64,000 bases of DNA from UBA10649 sp963842725 (GCA_963842725.1 CAWJHN010000003.1:310001-374000), one strand, 5' to 3'. Numbered from the stretch's first letter, positions 33,774 through 43,859 are shown. Notes: generated by a model not told the origin, from the letters alone. Numbers and translations: made by a program.

Positions 33774-35132
33774 GTGAGCGTCACCGAACTGTCCATCGCG
33801 ATGGATGCGCCCGGGCACGACCGCACGCCGCCCAACGACATCGCCGCGGAGCAGTCGGTCCTCGGTGCGATGCTCCTGAGCAAGGACGCCATCGCCGACG
33901 TGGTCGAGGTGCTGCGGGAGGGCGACTTCTACCGACCTGCGCACCAGGTCATCTACGCGGCGATCCTCGACCTCTACGGCCGGGGTGAGCCGGCCGACGC
34001 GGTGACGATCGCGGCCGAGCTGACCAAGGGCGGTGACATCGGCAGGGTGGGCGGCGCGCCCTACCTGCACACCCTGGTGTCGATGGTGCCGACGGCGGCG
34101 AACGCCAACTACTACGGCCGGATCGTCCGCGAGCAGGCGGTCCTGCGCCGGCTCGTCGAGGCCGGCACGCGCATCGTCTCGATGGGCTACACCGGCACCG
34201 GCGACGTCGACGAGATGGTCGACCGGGCCCAGGCCGAGGTGTACGACGTCACGGACCGCCGGACCAGCGAGGACTACGCCCCTCTCAGCGCGCTCATGGG
34301 CGACGCGCTGAACGAGATCGAGGCCATCTCCAACCGCGGCGGCGAGATGGTGGGCGTGCCGACCGGATTCAACGACCTCGACCAGCTCACCAACGGCCTG
34401 CATCCGGGCCAGCTCATCATCGTGGCGGCCCGGCCCGCGATCGGAAAGTCGACCCTCGGCGTCGACATCGCCCGGGCGGCGTCCATCAGGCACGGTCTGG
34501 CCAGCGTCATCTTCTCCCTCGAGATGAGCCGCAACGAGATCGTCATGCGACTGCTGTCCGCGGAGGCGCAGGTCCCCCTCCACCACATGCGCTCCGGCAC
34601 CATGAGCGATGCCGACTGGTCCAAGCTCGCCGGCAAGATGGGCGTGGTCAGTGAGGCGCCCCTGTTCATCGACGACTCGCCCAACATGACCCTCATGGAG
34701 ATTCGGGCCAAGTGCCGCCGGCTGAAGCAGCGGCATGACCTGCGACTCGTCGTCGTCGACTACCTGCAGCTGATGACCAGCGGCAAGCGGGTCGAGAGCC
34801 GGCAGCAGGAGGTCTCCGAGTTCTCGCGCTCCCTGAAGCTGCTCGCCAAGGAGCTCGGCGTCCCGGTCATCGCCATCAGCCAGCTCAACCGAGGGCCCGA
34901 GCAGCGCACCGACAAGAAGCCGATGCTCTCCGACCTTCGAGAGTCCGGGTCACTGGAGCAGGACGCCGACATGGTCATCCTGCTGCACCGCGAGGACGCC
35001 TACGAGCGGGAGTCGCCCCGCGCCGGCGAGGCGGACTTCATCGTCGCCAAGCACCGCAACGGCCCGACCGCGACGGTCACGGTGGCGTTCCAGGGCCACT
35101 ACTCGCGCTTCGTCGACATGGCGCAGGCGTAG
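33774..35132 (+). CDS. dnaB: replicative DNA helicase DnaB
   Basis: 452 residues. The N-terminal domain (PNDIAAEQSVLGAMLLSKDAI) is followed by the RecA-like motor domain with Walker A in ARPAIGKSTLG, Walker B in LVVVDYLQLM and the arginine-finger region DLRESGSLEQDADMVILLHRED. No intein is present. It unwinds DNA at the fork. GTG 33774 follows GGGAAGGAG. The upstream gap holds the DnaA-box-like cluster. Confidence 0.97.
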   Translation: MSVTELSIAMDAPGHDRTPPNDIAAEQSVLGAMLLSKDAIADVVEVLREGDFYRPAHQVIYAAILDLYGRGEPADAVTIAAELTKGGDIGRVGGAPYLHTLVSMVPTAANANYYGRIVREQAVLRRLVEAGTRIVSMGYTGTGDVDEMVDRAQAEVYDVTDRRTSEDYAPLSALMGDALNEIEAISNRGGEMVGVPTGFNDLDQLTNGLHPGQLIIVAARPAIGKSTLGVDIARAASIRHGLASVIFSLEMSRNEIVMRLLSAEAQVPLHHMRSGTMSDADWSKLAGKMGVVSEAPLFIDDSPNMTLMEIRAKCRRLKQRHDLRLVVVDYLQLMTSGKRVESRQQEVSEFSRSLKLLAKELGVPVIAISQLNRGPEQRTDKKPMLSDLRESGSLEQDADMVILLHREDAYERESPRAGEADFIVAKHRNGPTATVTVAFQGHYSRFVDMAQA

Positions 35133-35168
35133 CTGCCTCCTTCGCCGGCTCAGCTGCGGTACGCGTTG

Positions 35169-35597
35169 TCACGCCGGGACGACGAGCACCGGGATCACGG
35201 CGAACTCGAGAACCCGCTGCACGTCCGATCCGACGTAGTGCTGCCCGAGGTGGCGGCCCCCGGCGCGGCCGATGACGATCAGGTCCGCCGACCACGCCGC
35301 TGCGTCACCGAGGATGGTGCGCGCCGGCTTGCCGGTCAGGGTCGCGACCTCGACCTCGACGTCCGCGACCGCGGCGAGATCGGCCACGTAGCGCAGCACC
35401 GCCGCGGCTCCCCGGGCCTGACGCGCGCCGAGGTCGGAGTCGTCCTGCGCGCCGTCCAGCGCGCGCGACACCTCGCCGTCGGGCAGCACATGGACGGCCC
35501 GAAGGTGTCCGGACGTCTGCTGCGCAAGGCGGATCGCCGACCGTGCGGCGGCGAGACCGGCCGGGGAGTCGTCGACGGCGAGCAGGATTCTGGTCAT
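35169..35597 (-). CDS. universal stress protein
   Basis: 142-residue single-domain UspA protein starting MTRILLAVDDSPAGLAAARSA. The ATP-binding signature is near the C-terminus as GRAGGRHLGQHYVGSDVQRVL followed by VIPVLVVPA. ATG 35597 follows GGAGGAGACC. It lies 14 nt after the V-ATPase D gene and is the last gene of that operon, so it may sense nucleotide state or stress alongside the pump (inference). Confidence 0.88.
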   Translation of the reverse strand: MTRILLAVDDSPAGLAAARSAIRLAQQTSGHLRAVHVLPDGEVSRALDGAQDDSDLGARQARGAAAVLRYVADLAAVADVEVEVATLTGKPARTILGDAAAWSADLIVIGRAGGRHLGQHYVGSDVQRVLEFAVIPVLVVPA

Positions 35598-35611
35598 GGT
35601 CTCCTCCAAGG

Positions 35612-36226
35612 TCACGATGGCCGCACCGCCCATCGCAGTCGTACCTGCTCGTCGTGCTCCTGGTCCTCGAGGGTGACCATGAGGCGGGCATGGGCCGCGT
35701 GCAGTCGCGGGATCCACTGATCGCGCAGGGCCCGCAGCTGGCGTCGGGTCGAGGTGATCTCCCGTTGAACGGCGTCGAGGGCGGCCGTGGCGACTGCGTG
35801 GTCGACGCCGGCGAGGACCGCGCGCTCCGACGCCGTGACCGAATGCCCCAGTGCGCTGTTGTCGGGAGTGAAGCCCGACGTGGAGCGCGTGGGGATGGAG
35901 ACCTCCGCGGACGCCGGGTAGCGGACCCCCATCGTCATGCGCCAGTCGATGACGACCCTGGCCGCCGCGCCGTCGGTGGCCAGCCGCAGCCCGCGTTCGC
36001 CGCTGAGCAGGGCGGACTGCAGCATCCACCGGTCGAGGTCGGTGATCGCGTCCGACCAGTCGACCTGCGTCCGCTCGACCAGGAGGGAGAAGTCCTGCTC
36101 CTCGGCGAGCAGGATGCGCAGCTTCTGCTCGAGCAGCTCGCTGCCGCGCGTTGCCACGGCAAGTCGCCGGGTCAGCCACATGCGCCCGGCTCGACCCGGT
36201 GGCAGGCCGCGCAGCCGTGTCGTCAT
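35612..36226 (-). CDS. atpD: V-type ATPase subunit D
   Basis: 204 residues, intact. This is the central rotor stalk that couples A3B3 to the membrane ring. The long N- and C-terminal helices are recognisable, with the family-like opening GRAGRMWLTRRLAVATRGSELLEQKLRIL and a C-terminal helix EITSTRRQLRALRDQWIPRLHA. ATG 36226 overlaps the stop of subunit B (ATGA). Confidence 0.85.
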   Translation of the reverse strand: MTTRLRGLPPGRAGRMWLTRRLAVATRGSELLEQKLRILLAEEQDFSLLVERTQVDWSDAITDLDRWMLQSALLSGERGLRLATDGAAARVVIDWRMTMGVRYPASAEVSIPTRSTSGFTPDNSALGHSVTASERAVLAGVDHAVATAALDAVQREITSTRRQLRALRDQWIPRLHAAHARLMVTLEDQEHDEQVRLRWAVRPS

Positions 36227-37649
36227 GGCCCGCCTCCAGGTCGTTCGGTCCGTGCCGAAAGGCGCCCGGCAGGTTCCGCGTCGTGCTCGGCGATCAGGTC
36301 GATCGGGAGCATGGTGAGCTCGCGACGAGGCAGCTCGTCGAGAACCTGCCAGGCACGGTCCAGGGTCTGGTCCAGTGTTCGGTTCTCGGCGTGGCCCTGG
36401 TCGAGCAGCACCCTCCCGAAGGCCGTCTCGAACGCGAGGTACTGCTGGTCGGTCCCGCTGAGGGTCTCCAGCCCGACGAGATCGGCGAGCTCGCGCGCCT
36501 GCCGCGCGCGGGCCAGGGCGGCCAGCAGCTGAGCGGCCAGGTCGAGGTGGTCTTCGCGGGTGCGCCCCGGACCGGCGCCCTTTCGCATCAGTCGGGAGAG
36601 CGACTGCAGCGGGTCGATCGGCGGGTAGATGCCACGGGCGTGCAGGTCGGTGGACAGCACGAGCTGCCCCTCGGTGATGTAGCCGGTGAGGTCGGGCAGG
36701 GGATGGGTGATGTCGCCGGCCGGCATCGTCAGGACCGGCATCACCGTGACGGACCCGGGCAGCCCGCGAATGCGCCCGCAGCGTTCGTACAGGGAGGCCA
36801 GGTCGCTGTAGAGGTAGCCCGGGTACGCCCGTCGGGCCGGGATCTCGCCGCGCGCCGCCGACACCTCGCGCAGGGCCTCGCCGTAGCTGGTCATGTCGGC
36901 CATCACGACGAGGACGTGCCGGCCCAGGGTGAAGGCGAGGTGCTCGGCGACGGTCAGGGCGATCCGCGGGGTGAGGATCCGCTCGACCACGGGATCGTCG
37001 GCGGTGTTGATCAGCAGCACCAGCTCGCCGGCGCGGGACCGCTCCTCCAGCCCGTCGCGGACGGCGGCCGCGTCGGCATGGGTCAGGCCCATGGCCGCGA
37101 AGACGACGCAGAACGGATCGCCTCCCGCGCTCGCCTGCGCGGCGATCTGGGTGGCCAGCTCGAGGTGCGGCAGGCCGGCGATGGAGAAGATGGGCAGCTT
37201 CTGGCCGCGGACGAGCGTGGCGAGGCCGTCGATGGCCGAGATGCCGGTGAGGACCGGGTCGGCCGGGGGCTCGCGCATCAGCGGGTTCAGGGGTGCGCCC
37301 GTCGTGGCGGCGAACGAGTGCCCCGGATCGGCGGTCCGCCGTCGATCGGCACGCCCCGCCCGTTGCAGACGCGACCGAGCCAGTCCGGACCGACCGGCAC
37401 GGTGAAGGGGGAGCCGCTGAACTGGACGCGAGTCCGCCTGCGGCCGGATCCCGACGGTGCCCTCGAGGACCTGCACGACCGCCAGGTCGCGATCCACCTC
37501 GAGCACGACGCCGTGCCGCTCGGGCTGCGCCCGCCGACCCGCACGGTGACGTACTCGTCCCAGCCGACGCCCTCCACGGCCCGGACGATCAGCAGCGGAC
37601 CGCGCACGCCGGCGATGTCCGTGTACTCGATCGCGCCCCACCTGGTCAT
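36223..37649 (-). pseudogene. atpB: V-type ATPase subunit B, frameshifted
   Basis: Non-catalytic nucleotide-binding subunit of the A3B3 head. It starts MTRWGAIEYTDIAGVRGPLLIV at 37649, overlapping the subunit A stop. The body is in one frame from about 37330 to the stop and has PLNPLMREPPADPVLTGISAID, LVRGQKLPIFSIAGLPH and a Walker-B-like region, and lacks a canonical P-loop as expected. Frame changes are needed near 37530, 37430 and 37330. Each break falls between conserved B-subunit segments, so nothing essential is missing apart from the frame. Confidence 0.82.
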
Positions 37650-39418
37650 GACGGACCCCGCTCCGGCGCCAGCGGCCTCGAGTGCCGAGGAGTGCGGCTC
37701 GCGCCGGGCGTCGACACCGGCGACGTCGTCGGGCCCCGTCTCGTCGCGGGCGCGCACCAGCGGCCCCCAGTCGATCTCCTCGATGATGGACGCGAGCACG
37801 CCGCGCTCGACCAGTGCCAGGCATCGGTCGTGCACCGCGAGGACCGCGTCGACCAGGGCTGCCCCCTTCTGCGGCGAGCAGACGGCGTCGTTGCGCGACA
37901 GGGCGCTCTGCTGGAGCACGGCGTCGCGCAGCAGTCGGCCGGTGAGCAGCACCATCCGCTCGGCACCGGGCAGCGAGCCCATGCCGACCAGGTCGGCGAG
38001 GGCGGTCAGCCGGTCGGCATCGGCGACCAGGGACAGGACCCGTCCGCGACGACGCGCCCACTCCGGGTCTCCGCGTGCCGCGTGCCACGCGCCCACCGGC
38101 CCGGCGTCGCGCGAGAAGGACGAGGTCCACGACACCGCCGGGTAGTGACGGGCGTAGGCGAGGTCGCGGTCCAGCGACCACACGCTGCGCACGAAGCGCT
38201 CGGTGTTGGCCGTGACCGGCTCGGTGACGTCGCCGCCGGGCGGGGAGACGGCCCCGATCACGGTGACCGAGCCGCGCCGCCCACCGAGGGTCCGGACGTG
38301 CCCGGCCCGCTCGTAGAAGGCCGCCAGGGCGGAGCCGAGGCTGGCGGGGTAGCCCTCCTCCGCCGGCAGCGCGCCGGAGCGGGACGCGAACTCGCGCAGT
38401 GCCTCCGCCCAGCGCGAGGTGGAGTCGGCGATGACGACGGCGTGCAGTCCCATGTCGCGGAAGTACTCGGCGACGGTCAGGCCCGTGTAGACGCTCGCCT
38501 CCCGCGCCATCATCGGCATGTTCGACGTGTTCGCGATGACGACCGTGCGCTTCGCCAGGCGGCCGCCGGTGCGCGGGTCGACGAGCTCCGCCGAGCTCGG
38601 CCACGACGTCGGCCATCTCGTTGCCGCGCTCGCCGCACCCGACGTAGACGATGACGTCTGCGGTGCACCACTTGGCGACCTGCTGGAGCAGGACGGTCTT
38701 GCCGGTGCCGAAGCCGCCCGGCACGGCTGCGGTGCTGCCGAGCGCGACCGGGTAGAGCAGGTCGAGCACGCGCTGCCCGGTGACGAGCGGCTCGCCTCCG
38801 TCGATCCGGCCGCGGTGCGGGCGGGGCTGGCGCACCGGCCAGCGCTGGGTCATGCGCACCGGCGTCGCCGGCGACGACGGCGAGCGTTGCGTCGGCGTCG
38901 TACCGCCCGGGAGCGGCCACCAGGTCCACGCGTCCGCTCGCTCCGGGCGGGACCAGGATGCGCAGCTCGAGCGGGCCGTCGGCCCCGGACCATCGCCGAG
39001 CACGACTCCGGCATCGACCTGCGTCACCCTCGGCAACCCGGGGTTCGAACGCCCACAGTCGGGTGTCCGGTGCGGCTGGTGCGGCGCCCGGTGCGAGCCA
39101 GGTCCCGGCCCCGAGCAGCGGTCGCAGGAGGCCGTCGAAGACGCCGCCGAGCAGGGCCGGGCCCAGGGCCGCGGACAGCGGCTCGCCCAGGGCCGACGGC
39201 GAGGTCTCCGGGTGCGAGGCCGCCCGTGTACTCGTACGCCTGCACGGTGGCGATGTCCGCCGAGATGGCCACGAGCTCCCCGGGCAGCCGCAGGTGCCCG
39301 AGTTCGACCATCTCGGACATCGCCACGCCGGCCAGGCCCGTGATCTCGACGAGGGGTCCGTTGACGCGGACCACGCTGCCCGCGGCGTCCCCACCGGGGA
39401 CGCGTCGATGCCGGTCAT
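37646..39418 (-). pseudogene. atpA: V-type ATPase catalytic subunit A, frameshifted
   Basis: Catalytic ATP-hydrolysing subunit. ATG 39418 gives MTGIDA, then VVRVNGPLVEITGLAGVAMSEM, ALGPALLGGVFDGLLRPL, the P-loop GGFGTGKTV (about 38694-38717) and CGERGNEMADVVAEL. From about 38519 it continues NMPMMAREASVYTGLTVAEYF, ADSTSRWAEALREF and PSGALPAEEGYPA-like segments. The 1773-nt span equals 591 codons, the usual A length, yet at least seven compensating 1-nt shifts are needed, concentrated at 38520-39400. The stop TGA overlaps the start of B. Confidence 0.82.
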
Positions 39419-39949
39419 GACGACCAGGGCTCGTCGAGATCGCGCTGTCAGGCGATCCATGACGTCGTCGGCGAGGCCGTCCAGCGAGTACTCGACTCGG
39501 CGGCCCGCCGCCTCGGCGACGATACCGCCGCGCGCGGAGCTCGCTGACCACCGACCCCGGTCCGAGGGTCCGCGCCGGCCCGATTGCGCAGGGTCTCGAT
39601 GAGCGAGGGGTAGCGGGCGTCCTCGCGCAGGCGCGCACACGGCGTCGCGAGCCGCCTGTCGCACGTGCTCGTCCGCGACCGCGCTGCGCCGCCAGCAGGA
39701 CCCCTCGCGCCTCGCGCTCGGCCCGGGCCCGCTCGGCGGCGAGCACCGCGTCGGCGTCGGCCGCTCCCTTGGCCCGGGCCTCGGCGAGGATCGCGTCGGC
39801 CTCTGCGCGGGCCGGCGTCGAGCGTCGCTGCGACATCGGCGTCCGCGTCGGCGAGCGCGCGCCCGCGTCGGCGCGGGCCCGCTCGAGCAGCGCCGACCAC
39901 CAGGGGGGCGAGCGGATCGGCGGGTCGAGCGGGTCCGGACGGCGGTCAT
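39415..39949 (-). pseudogene. atpE: V-type ATPase subunit E, frameshifted
   Basis: Peripheral stalk subunit of about 178 codons. It starts MTAVRTRSTRRS at 39949, overlapping the F stop. The recognisable Ala/Glu/Arg-rich helix AEADAILAEARAKGAADADAVL is followed by AVADEHVRQAARDAV and, nearer the end, GGIVAEAAGRRVEYSLDGLADD, a pattern typical of the E-subunit C-terminal domain. Several frame changes are needed. The stop TGA at 39415-39417 overlaps the A start. Confidence 0.7.
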
Positions 39950-40159
39950 GGCGGCATCACGACCGTGAGCGGCCCGGAACGGTCGGTCGCCGAGGGCATC
40001 CGACGCGGGTGGGGTGAGGATGACGACGTCGACGTCGGTGGGCAGGGCCGACCAGCTGGCCCGGGCCTGCTCGGCGTCGTCGCCGGGCAGCACGAGGACG
40101 CCTGCCAGGGCGAGGCCCTGCACGCGGACGGACTCCCCGATGGCGGCGACGCGGCCCAT
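39946..40159 (-). pseudogene. atpF: V-type ATPase subunit F (short), frameshifted
   Basis: Rotor accessory subunit. The readable part is MGRVAAIGESVRVQGLALAG, then PTDVDVVILTPPASDAL and, after a 1-nt shift near 39980, SGPLTVVMPP. This matches the Rossmann-like F fold (IGD...LAG, D-V-VILT, PLVVxIP). At about 71 residues it is shorter than the usual 100 or so. It starts 1 nt after the K stop and ends in an ATGA overlap with E. Confidence 0.65.
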
Positions 40160-40160
40160 G

Positions 40161-40596
40161 TCAGGCGTTCCCGATCAGGATGATCGCCACGATCAGCCCG
40201 TAGATGGCGATGCCCTCGGCCAGGCCGACGATCACCATGGCGCGACCGAACAGCTCGGGGCGCTCGCTCATGGTCGCCAGCGCGGCGGCGCCCGTGTAGG
40301 CGACGGCGATGGCGGCGCCGATCGACGAGCCGGCGACGGCGATGGAGGCACCGAGCAGGGCCGCCCAGTTCGAGTCGGCCGTGGCGGCCTCCTCTGCGGC
40401 CACCGACCGCCGACTGGGCGACGACGGGGTCGGCGTTGGCGGCGAGCACCAGGACGCCGAGCGCCAGCGCGACGCAGCACGGCGTTGATGCCGAGGAAGC
40501 ACGCCGCAGTGCCGCGCCGGAGCGCGTTCGCAGGACCACGCGCGTGGCCATCGCGACGACGAGCAGCACGGGCAGGCAGATCAGCCAGACGGTCAT
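40161..40596 (-). pseudogene. atpK: V-type ATPase membrane ring subunit K, frameshifted
   Basis: Proteolipid forming the ion-carrying ring. The C-terminal hairpin is intact: NWAALLGASIAVAGSSIGAA, then GLAEGIAIYGLIVAIILIG with the ion-binding Glu. Upstream are two further hydrophobic segments, TVWLICLPVLLVVAMATRVVL and CVALALGVLVLAANA, giving about 145 codons and four predicted helices. A 1-nt shift lies near 40408. ATG 40596 overlaps the subunit I stop (ATGA). Confidence 0.75.
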
Positions 40597-41990
40597 GGCA
40601 CACGCTCCGAGGTTGTCGGGACGAACCAGGGCCGGAAGGGCCGGCCCTCGGACACGAAGACTGCGCGAGAACAGCTCGTAGTACTCCAGGCGCAGGGCCT
40701 GGACGCCGGCGACGACGGCCTGCAGGGTGAAGGTCAGGGCGTTGCCGACGACGAACAGCGCGACGGCGGCGAAGCACGGCCAGCCCGCCGACGGCCCACA
40801 GGCCGGTCGTGCCCTGCCAGACGATGGCGCCGAGGGCGGCGTGCGCCAGGCCGAACGCCGCCAGCCGGGCGAAGGACACGATGTTGGTGCCGAGCCGGAT
40901 CACGCCGTCGAAGAGCTCGACGCCCGCCTCGGCGGCCCCGGCCGCGCCGCCGCCGGCCGCCGCGAGCAGGCCGACGTAGGTGAGGGTCAGTCCACCGACG
41001 CCGACCACGGCCCGCAGCGATCATCAGCGGCGCGGATCCGGCGTAGGCGCCCAGGGCGAGCAGTCCGAGACCCAGGAAGACCGCGATGCCGGCGAGGCCG
41101 GAGGAGGAGACCAGGGCCAGCCGCCAGCCCCCCTCGCGCCACCGGTTCACGGTGCCGAGCACGTAGGCGCCCGCGAGCAGGCAGGCTCCGACGCCGATGG
41201 CCACCTCGAGCAGCAGGATCGGCTCCTCGAGCGGCTCGATCCACAGCACGGGCAGCACGCCGGTCGGGCCGAAGAACTCACCGAAGAGCACGCCGAAGAA
41301 CGATGGCCATGACGCCGGCACCCGCGACGAAGGGCCAGAGCGGCCGGAACCGGGCCAGCGCGTGCGAGTCGACCCGCCCGCAGCAGCAGGCCCAGCCGCG
41401 ATCAGCAGCAGCGCCCTGGCCGGCGTCGGCGAACATCATCCCGAACATGACGACGAAGGCCAGGCCGGCGAGCACGGTCGGGTCGACGTCGGCGTAGGGG
41501 ACGGTCGCGTAGGTGTCCACGAGCGGGGCGAACGACCGGTTCAGGCGGCCCGTCGCGTGGATCAGGGTCGGCGGATCGAAGCCGCGGCGGCGGCGGGATC
41601 GGAACGACCGCTCCACCGTGCGCGGCCAGGCGCCTCGGCCAAGCGGACGACGCTCGTCGGCGGGCATCCAGCCGACACGCCCGACGACGAGGCCGCGGGT
41701 CCACCGCGGCGGCGGACTCGCTCCTCGAGCTGGGCCTCCCCGGCGAGCAGGTCGACGCGCCCGGCCCGGGCGGCGTCGGCCGAGGTCGAGATCCCGCCGC
41801 GAGAGCAGTGGCGTCGGCGTCGTCGTCGCCGGGCACCTGCTGCAGCAGCCGGCTGCCTCGCCCGACTTCGAGGGTTCGGTCGCGACCGTCGAGTCTCGAC
41901 GATGCCGCGGGCGGCGATCTCGACGAGGACGTCGCGCAGGCTCTCGCGCGGCGCGAGGATCGCCACCCGCTGCATGCGGGCGGGCTCCAT
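40593..41990 (-). pseudogene. atpI: V-type ATPase subunit I (stator), frameshifted
   Basis: Membrane stator. It starts MEPARMQRVAILAPRESLRDVLVEIAARG at 41990. Later conserved parts are FAPLVDTYATVPYADVDPT, AFVVMFGMMFADAGQG, FGVLFGEFFGPTGVLPV and SFARLAAFGLAHAALG. The 1398-nt span (about 466 codons) is well below the usual 600 or more, mainly through a shorter soluble N-domain. At least six frame changes are needed (for example near 41890, 41810 and 41030). It begins 4 nt after the C stop. Confidence 0.75.
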
Positions 41991-41994
41991 GGAC

Positions 41995-42957
41995 TCACGC
42001 CACGACATCGAAGGCCTCCAGTGCGCCGGGTGCCGAGGCTCCACCTCGGGCGGCGACCTCGAGGGCGCCTCGGACGCGCCAGGCGTCGACGGCCAGGACG
42101 GCGATCGCGCCGATCACCGGGTCCGGGGTCGTGACGGGCCGGCGCAGCAGTGCGCGTCCGTCCCGGTCGACCCGTCCCCACCAGCGTGCCTCCGCCCGCC
42201 ACAGGTCCCCAACGTCGTCGATGCCGTCCAGCGCCCATCGGGCCTCAGGCGGCAGGCCGTCGGCGAACGACCGAAGGGATCGGGCGTCGGTCCACCTCGA
42301 ACCGAGCAACGTGGACGCCAGCCGCGCCGCGGCAGCGGTCATCGGTCGTCCCTCGAGGAGCACCTCGCGAGCGACGATGACCGCAGCCGCGCCGCTCGCC
42401 CACGGTCGGGCCGGCTCGATGCTCGATGCCACGCGAACGGCCCAGGACAGCCGCATGCCCAACCGGATGGCGGCCGCCGACTCGGCACCCGGGTCGCCCC
42501 AGGCGGATCGTGCCAGCACCTCGCGCACATCGGCGATCGATGCGGACGGGGCGAGCGCGTTCCATGCAGTGGCCAGCGTGCCGAGTCGGAAGGCCGGATC
42601 CGCGGGGCCTGCTCCTGTCGAGTCGGCAGTGCCCCGACCGGTCAGGGCGCGCAGCACCTCGTCGACGTTCGCGATCTCGAAGCCACCGGCCAGGACCCGT
42701 AGGATCCGGGCGTCCCCACCGGGGACCCAGCCGCCCATCACGCGCATGTGCCAGAGGACCGTGCTGGCGACGGCGAACTGAGCCTCGGACAGGGATTGCC
42801 CGGCGCGGACGTCATGCCCGTATGGAGTCGCGGACAGCAGGTCGACAGCGACGTCGAGGCCGGTGCAGCCTGCCAGTTCGCGCGTCGCCGCCGTTCCGAG
42901 CCGGCGCCGGGACATCGCCCGCGCCCGCACGCTCCCGGCGACCCAGGACGTGCTCAC
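41995..42957 (-). CDS. atpC: V-type ATPase subunit C (AC39/d-like)
   Basis: 320 residues in a single intact frame. It is Ala/Arg-rich and helical, and is assigned to the C (V0 d/AC39) socket subunit mainly from its place in the operon, its length and its all-helical make-up. Sequence similarity that can be judged by eye is weak. GTG 42957 overlaps the stop of the G/H gene. It joins the central rotor to the K ring. Confidence 0.6.
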   Translation of the reverse strand: MSTSWVAGSVRARAMSRRRLGTAATRELAGCTGLDVAVDLLSATPYGHDVRAGQSLSEAQFAVASTVLWHMRVMGGWVPGGDARILRVLAGGFEIANVDEVLRALTGRGTADSTGAGPADPAFRLGTLATAWNALAPSASIADVREVLARSAWGDPGAESAAAIRLGMRLSWAVRVASSIEPARPWASGAAAVIVAREVLLEGRPMTAAAARLASTLLGSRWTDARSLRSFADGLPPEARWALDGIDDVGDLWRAEARWWGRVDRDGRALLRRPVTTPDPVIGAIAVLAVDAWRVRGALEVAARGGASAPGALEAFDVVA

Positions 42958-43400
42958 CGTGCGTCCTCGAGCTCGGCCACCAGGGCGTCTCGAGCCTGCG
43001 TCACCACGATGTCGACGAGCGCGGGCAGGCGCCGCGCTGCGGCGTCGGCGATCGCCGCCGCCTGGCGCTGCGCATCCGTGGCGATCTCCCTGGCCTGTTC
43101 CGCGGCCTCGGCCTGTGCGGCCGCGGCCGACGCTCCGCGCTCCGCTTCCGCTCGTCGACGCGCCTCGGCCACGATGGAGCGGGCCACCTCGACGACGGCG
43201 GCGCGCCGACGCCCGGCCTCGACGACCGCCTCCGTTCGGATGCGCTCCGCCTCGGCCTGCACGTCGACCAGCCGGGCGAAGACGGGGTCGAGCTCGGCCG
43301 TGCGCTCGACGTCGCGGTCGGCCGGAACGCCGGATATCGAGGGTGCACCGGGGGTGCCGCTCGGACGGAGCCGCTCGAGGAAGTCGCGCACGGTCGCCAC
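42954..43400 (-). CDS. V-type ATPase stalk subunit G/H-like coiled coil
   Basis: 148 residues. After a Pro/Gly-rich start, residues about 35-130 form a heptad-like Ala/Glu/Arg-rich helix (AEAERIRTEAVVEAGRRRAAV and following). This is the expected shape of the peripheral stalk subunit G/H that pairs with E. GTG 43400 follows a strong GGGGAGGT. First gene of the V-ATPase operon. The role is inferred from shape and position. Confidence 0.65.
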   Translation of the reverse strand: MATVRDFLERLRPSGTPGAPSISGVPADRDVERTAELDPVFARLVDVQAEAERIRTEAVVEAGRRRAAVVEVARSIVAEARRRAEAERGASAAAAQAEAAEQAREIATDAQRQAAAIADAAARRLPALVDIVVTQARDALVAELEDAR

Positions 43401-43493
43401 GGCTACCTCCCCTGGGGGTGCGGCCCTCTGCCTTCAGTGTCGAAAGCGCCCCGGCGGGTTGCAAGGGGCCAACGTCCCTAGCGGCACGGGGAA

Positions 43494-43838
43494 CTACTGA
43501 AGGACGGCGGACAGCTCCCCGAGGCGTTCGCCGTCGATGGAGTACCAGACCCAGGTGCCACGCCGTTCCCGATGCAGCAGGCCGGCATCGGTGAGGACCT
43601 TCAGGTGGTGGCTGACCGTCGGCTGGGACAGTGCCAGCGGCGTGATGAGATCGCAGACGCAGGCCTCCCCGTCGGGGCTGGCCTTCAGCAGGGACAGCAG
43701 CTGGAGTCGCGCGGGATCGGCGACCGCCTTGAGCAGCCGGGCTAGGTGCTCGGCGCCGGCGCGGTCCAGAGGCGCGGTCAGGTCGGCCGGGCAGCAGGCC
43801 GTCGACTGCTCGTCGACCGGTGTTTGCATGGCGGACAT
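43494..43838 (-). CDS. arsR: ArsR family arsenic-responsive repressor
   Basis: 114-residue winged-helix repressor. The DNA-binding helix is LSQPTVSHHLKVLTDAGLL, and a Cys pair in EACVCDL matches the classical As(III) site. A further Cys pair (TACCP) lies in the N-terminal tail and may contribute, as in some actinobacterial ArsRs. ATG 43838 has GGGAG upstream. An in-frame GTG at 43868 would lie inside the operator. Divergent from arsC-acr3, which it probably represses. Confidence 0.88.
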   Translation of the reverse strand: MSAMQTPVDEQSTACCPADLTAPLDRAGAEHLARLLKAVADPARLQLLSLLKASPDGEACVCDLITPLALSQPTVSHHLKVLTDAGLLHRERRGTWVWYSIDGERLGELSAVLQ

Positions 43839-43859
43839 CTGCGGGACTCCCAACGGTTT

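Noticed and set aside
38510..40159. A 549-codon minus-strand frame that looks like one large protein
   Set aside because: It is a chance fusion of pieces of V-ATPase F, E and A created by frameshifts. Conserved motifs of all three subunits appear in alternating frames.
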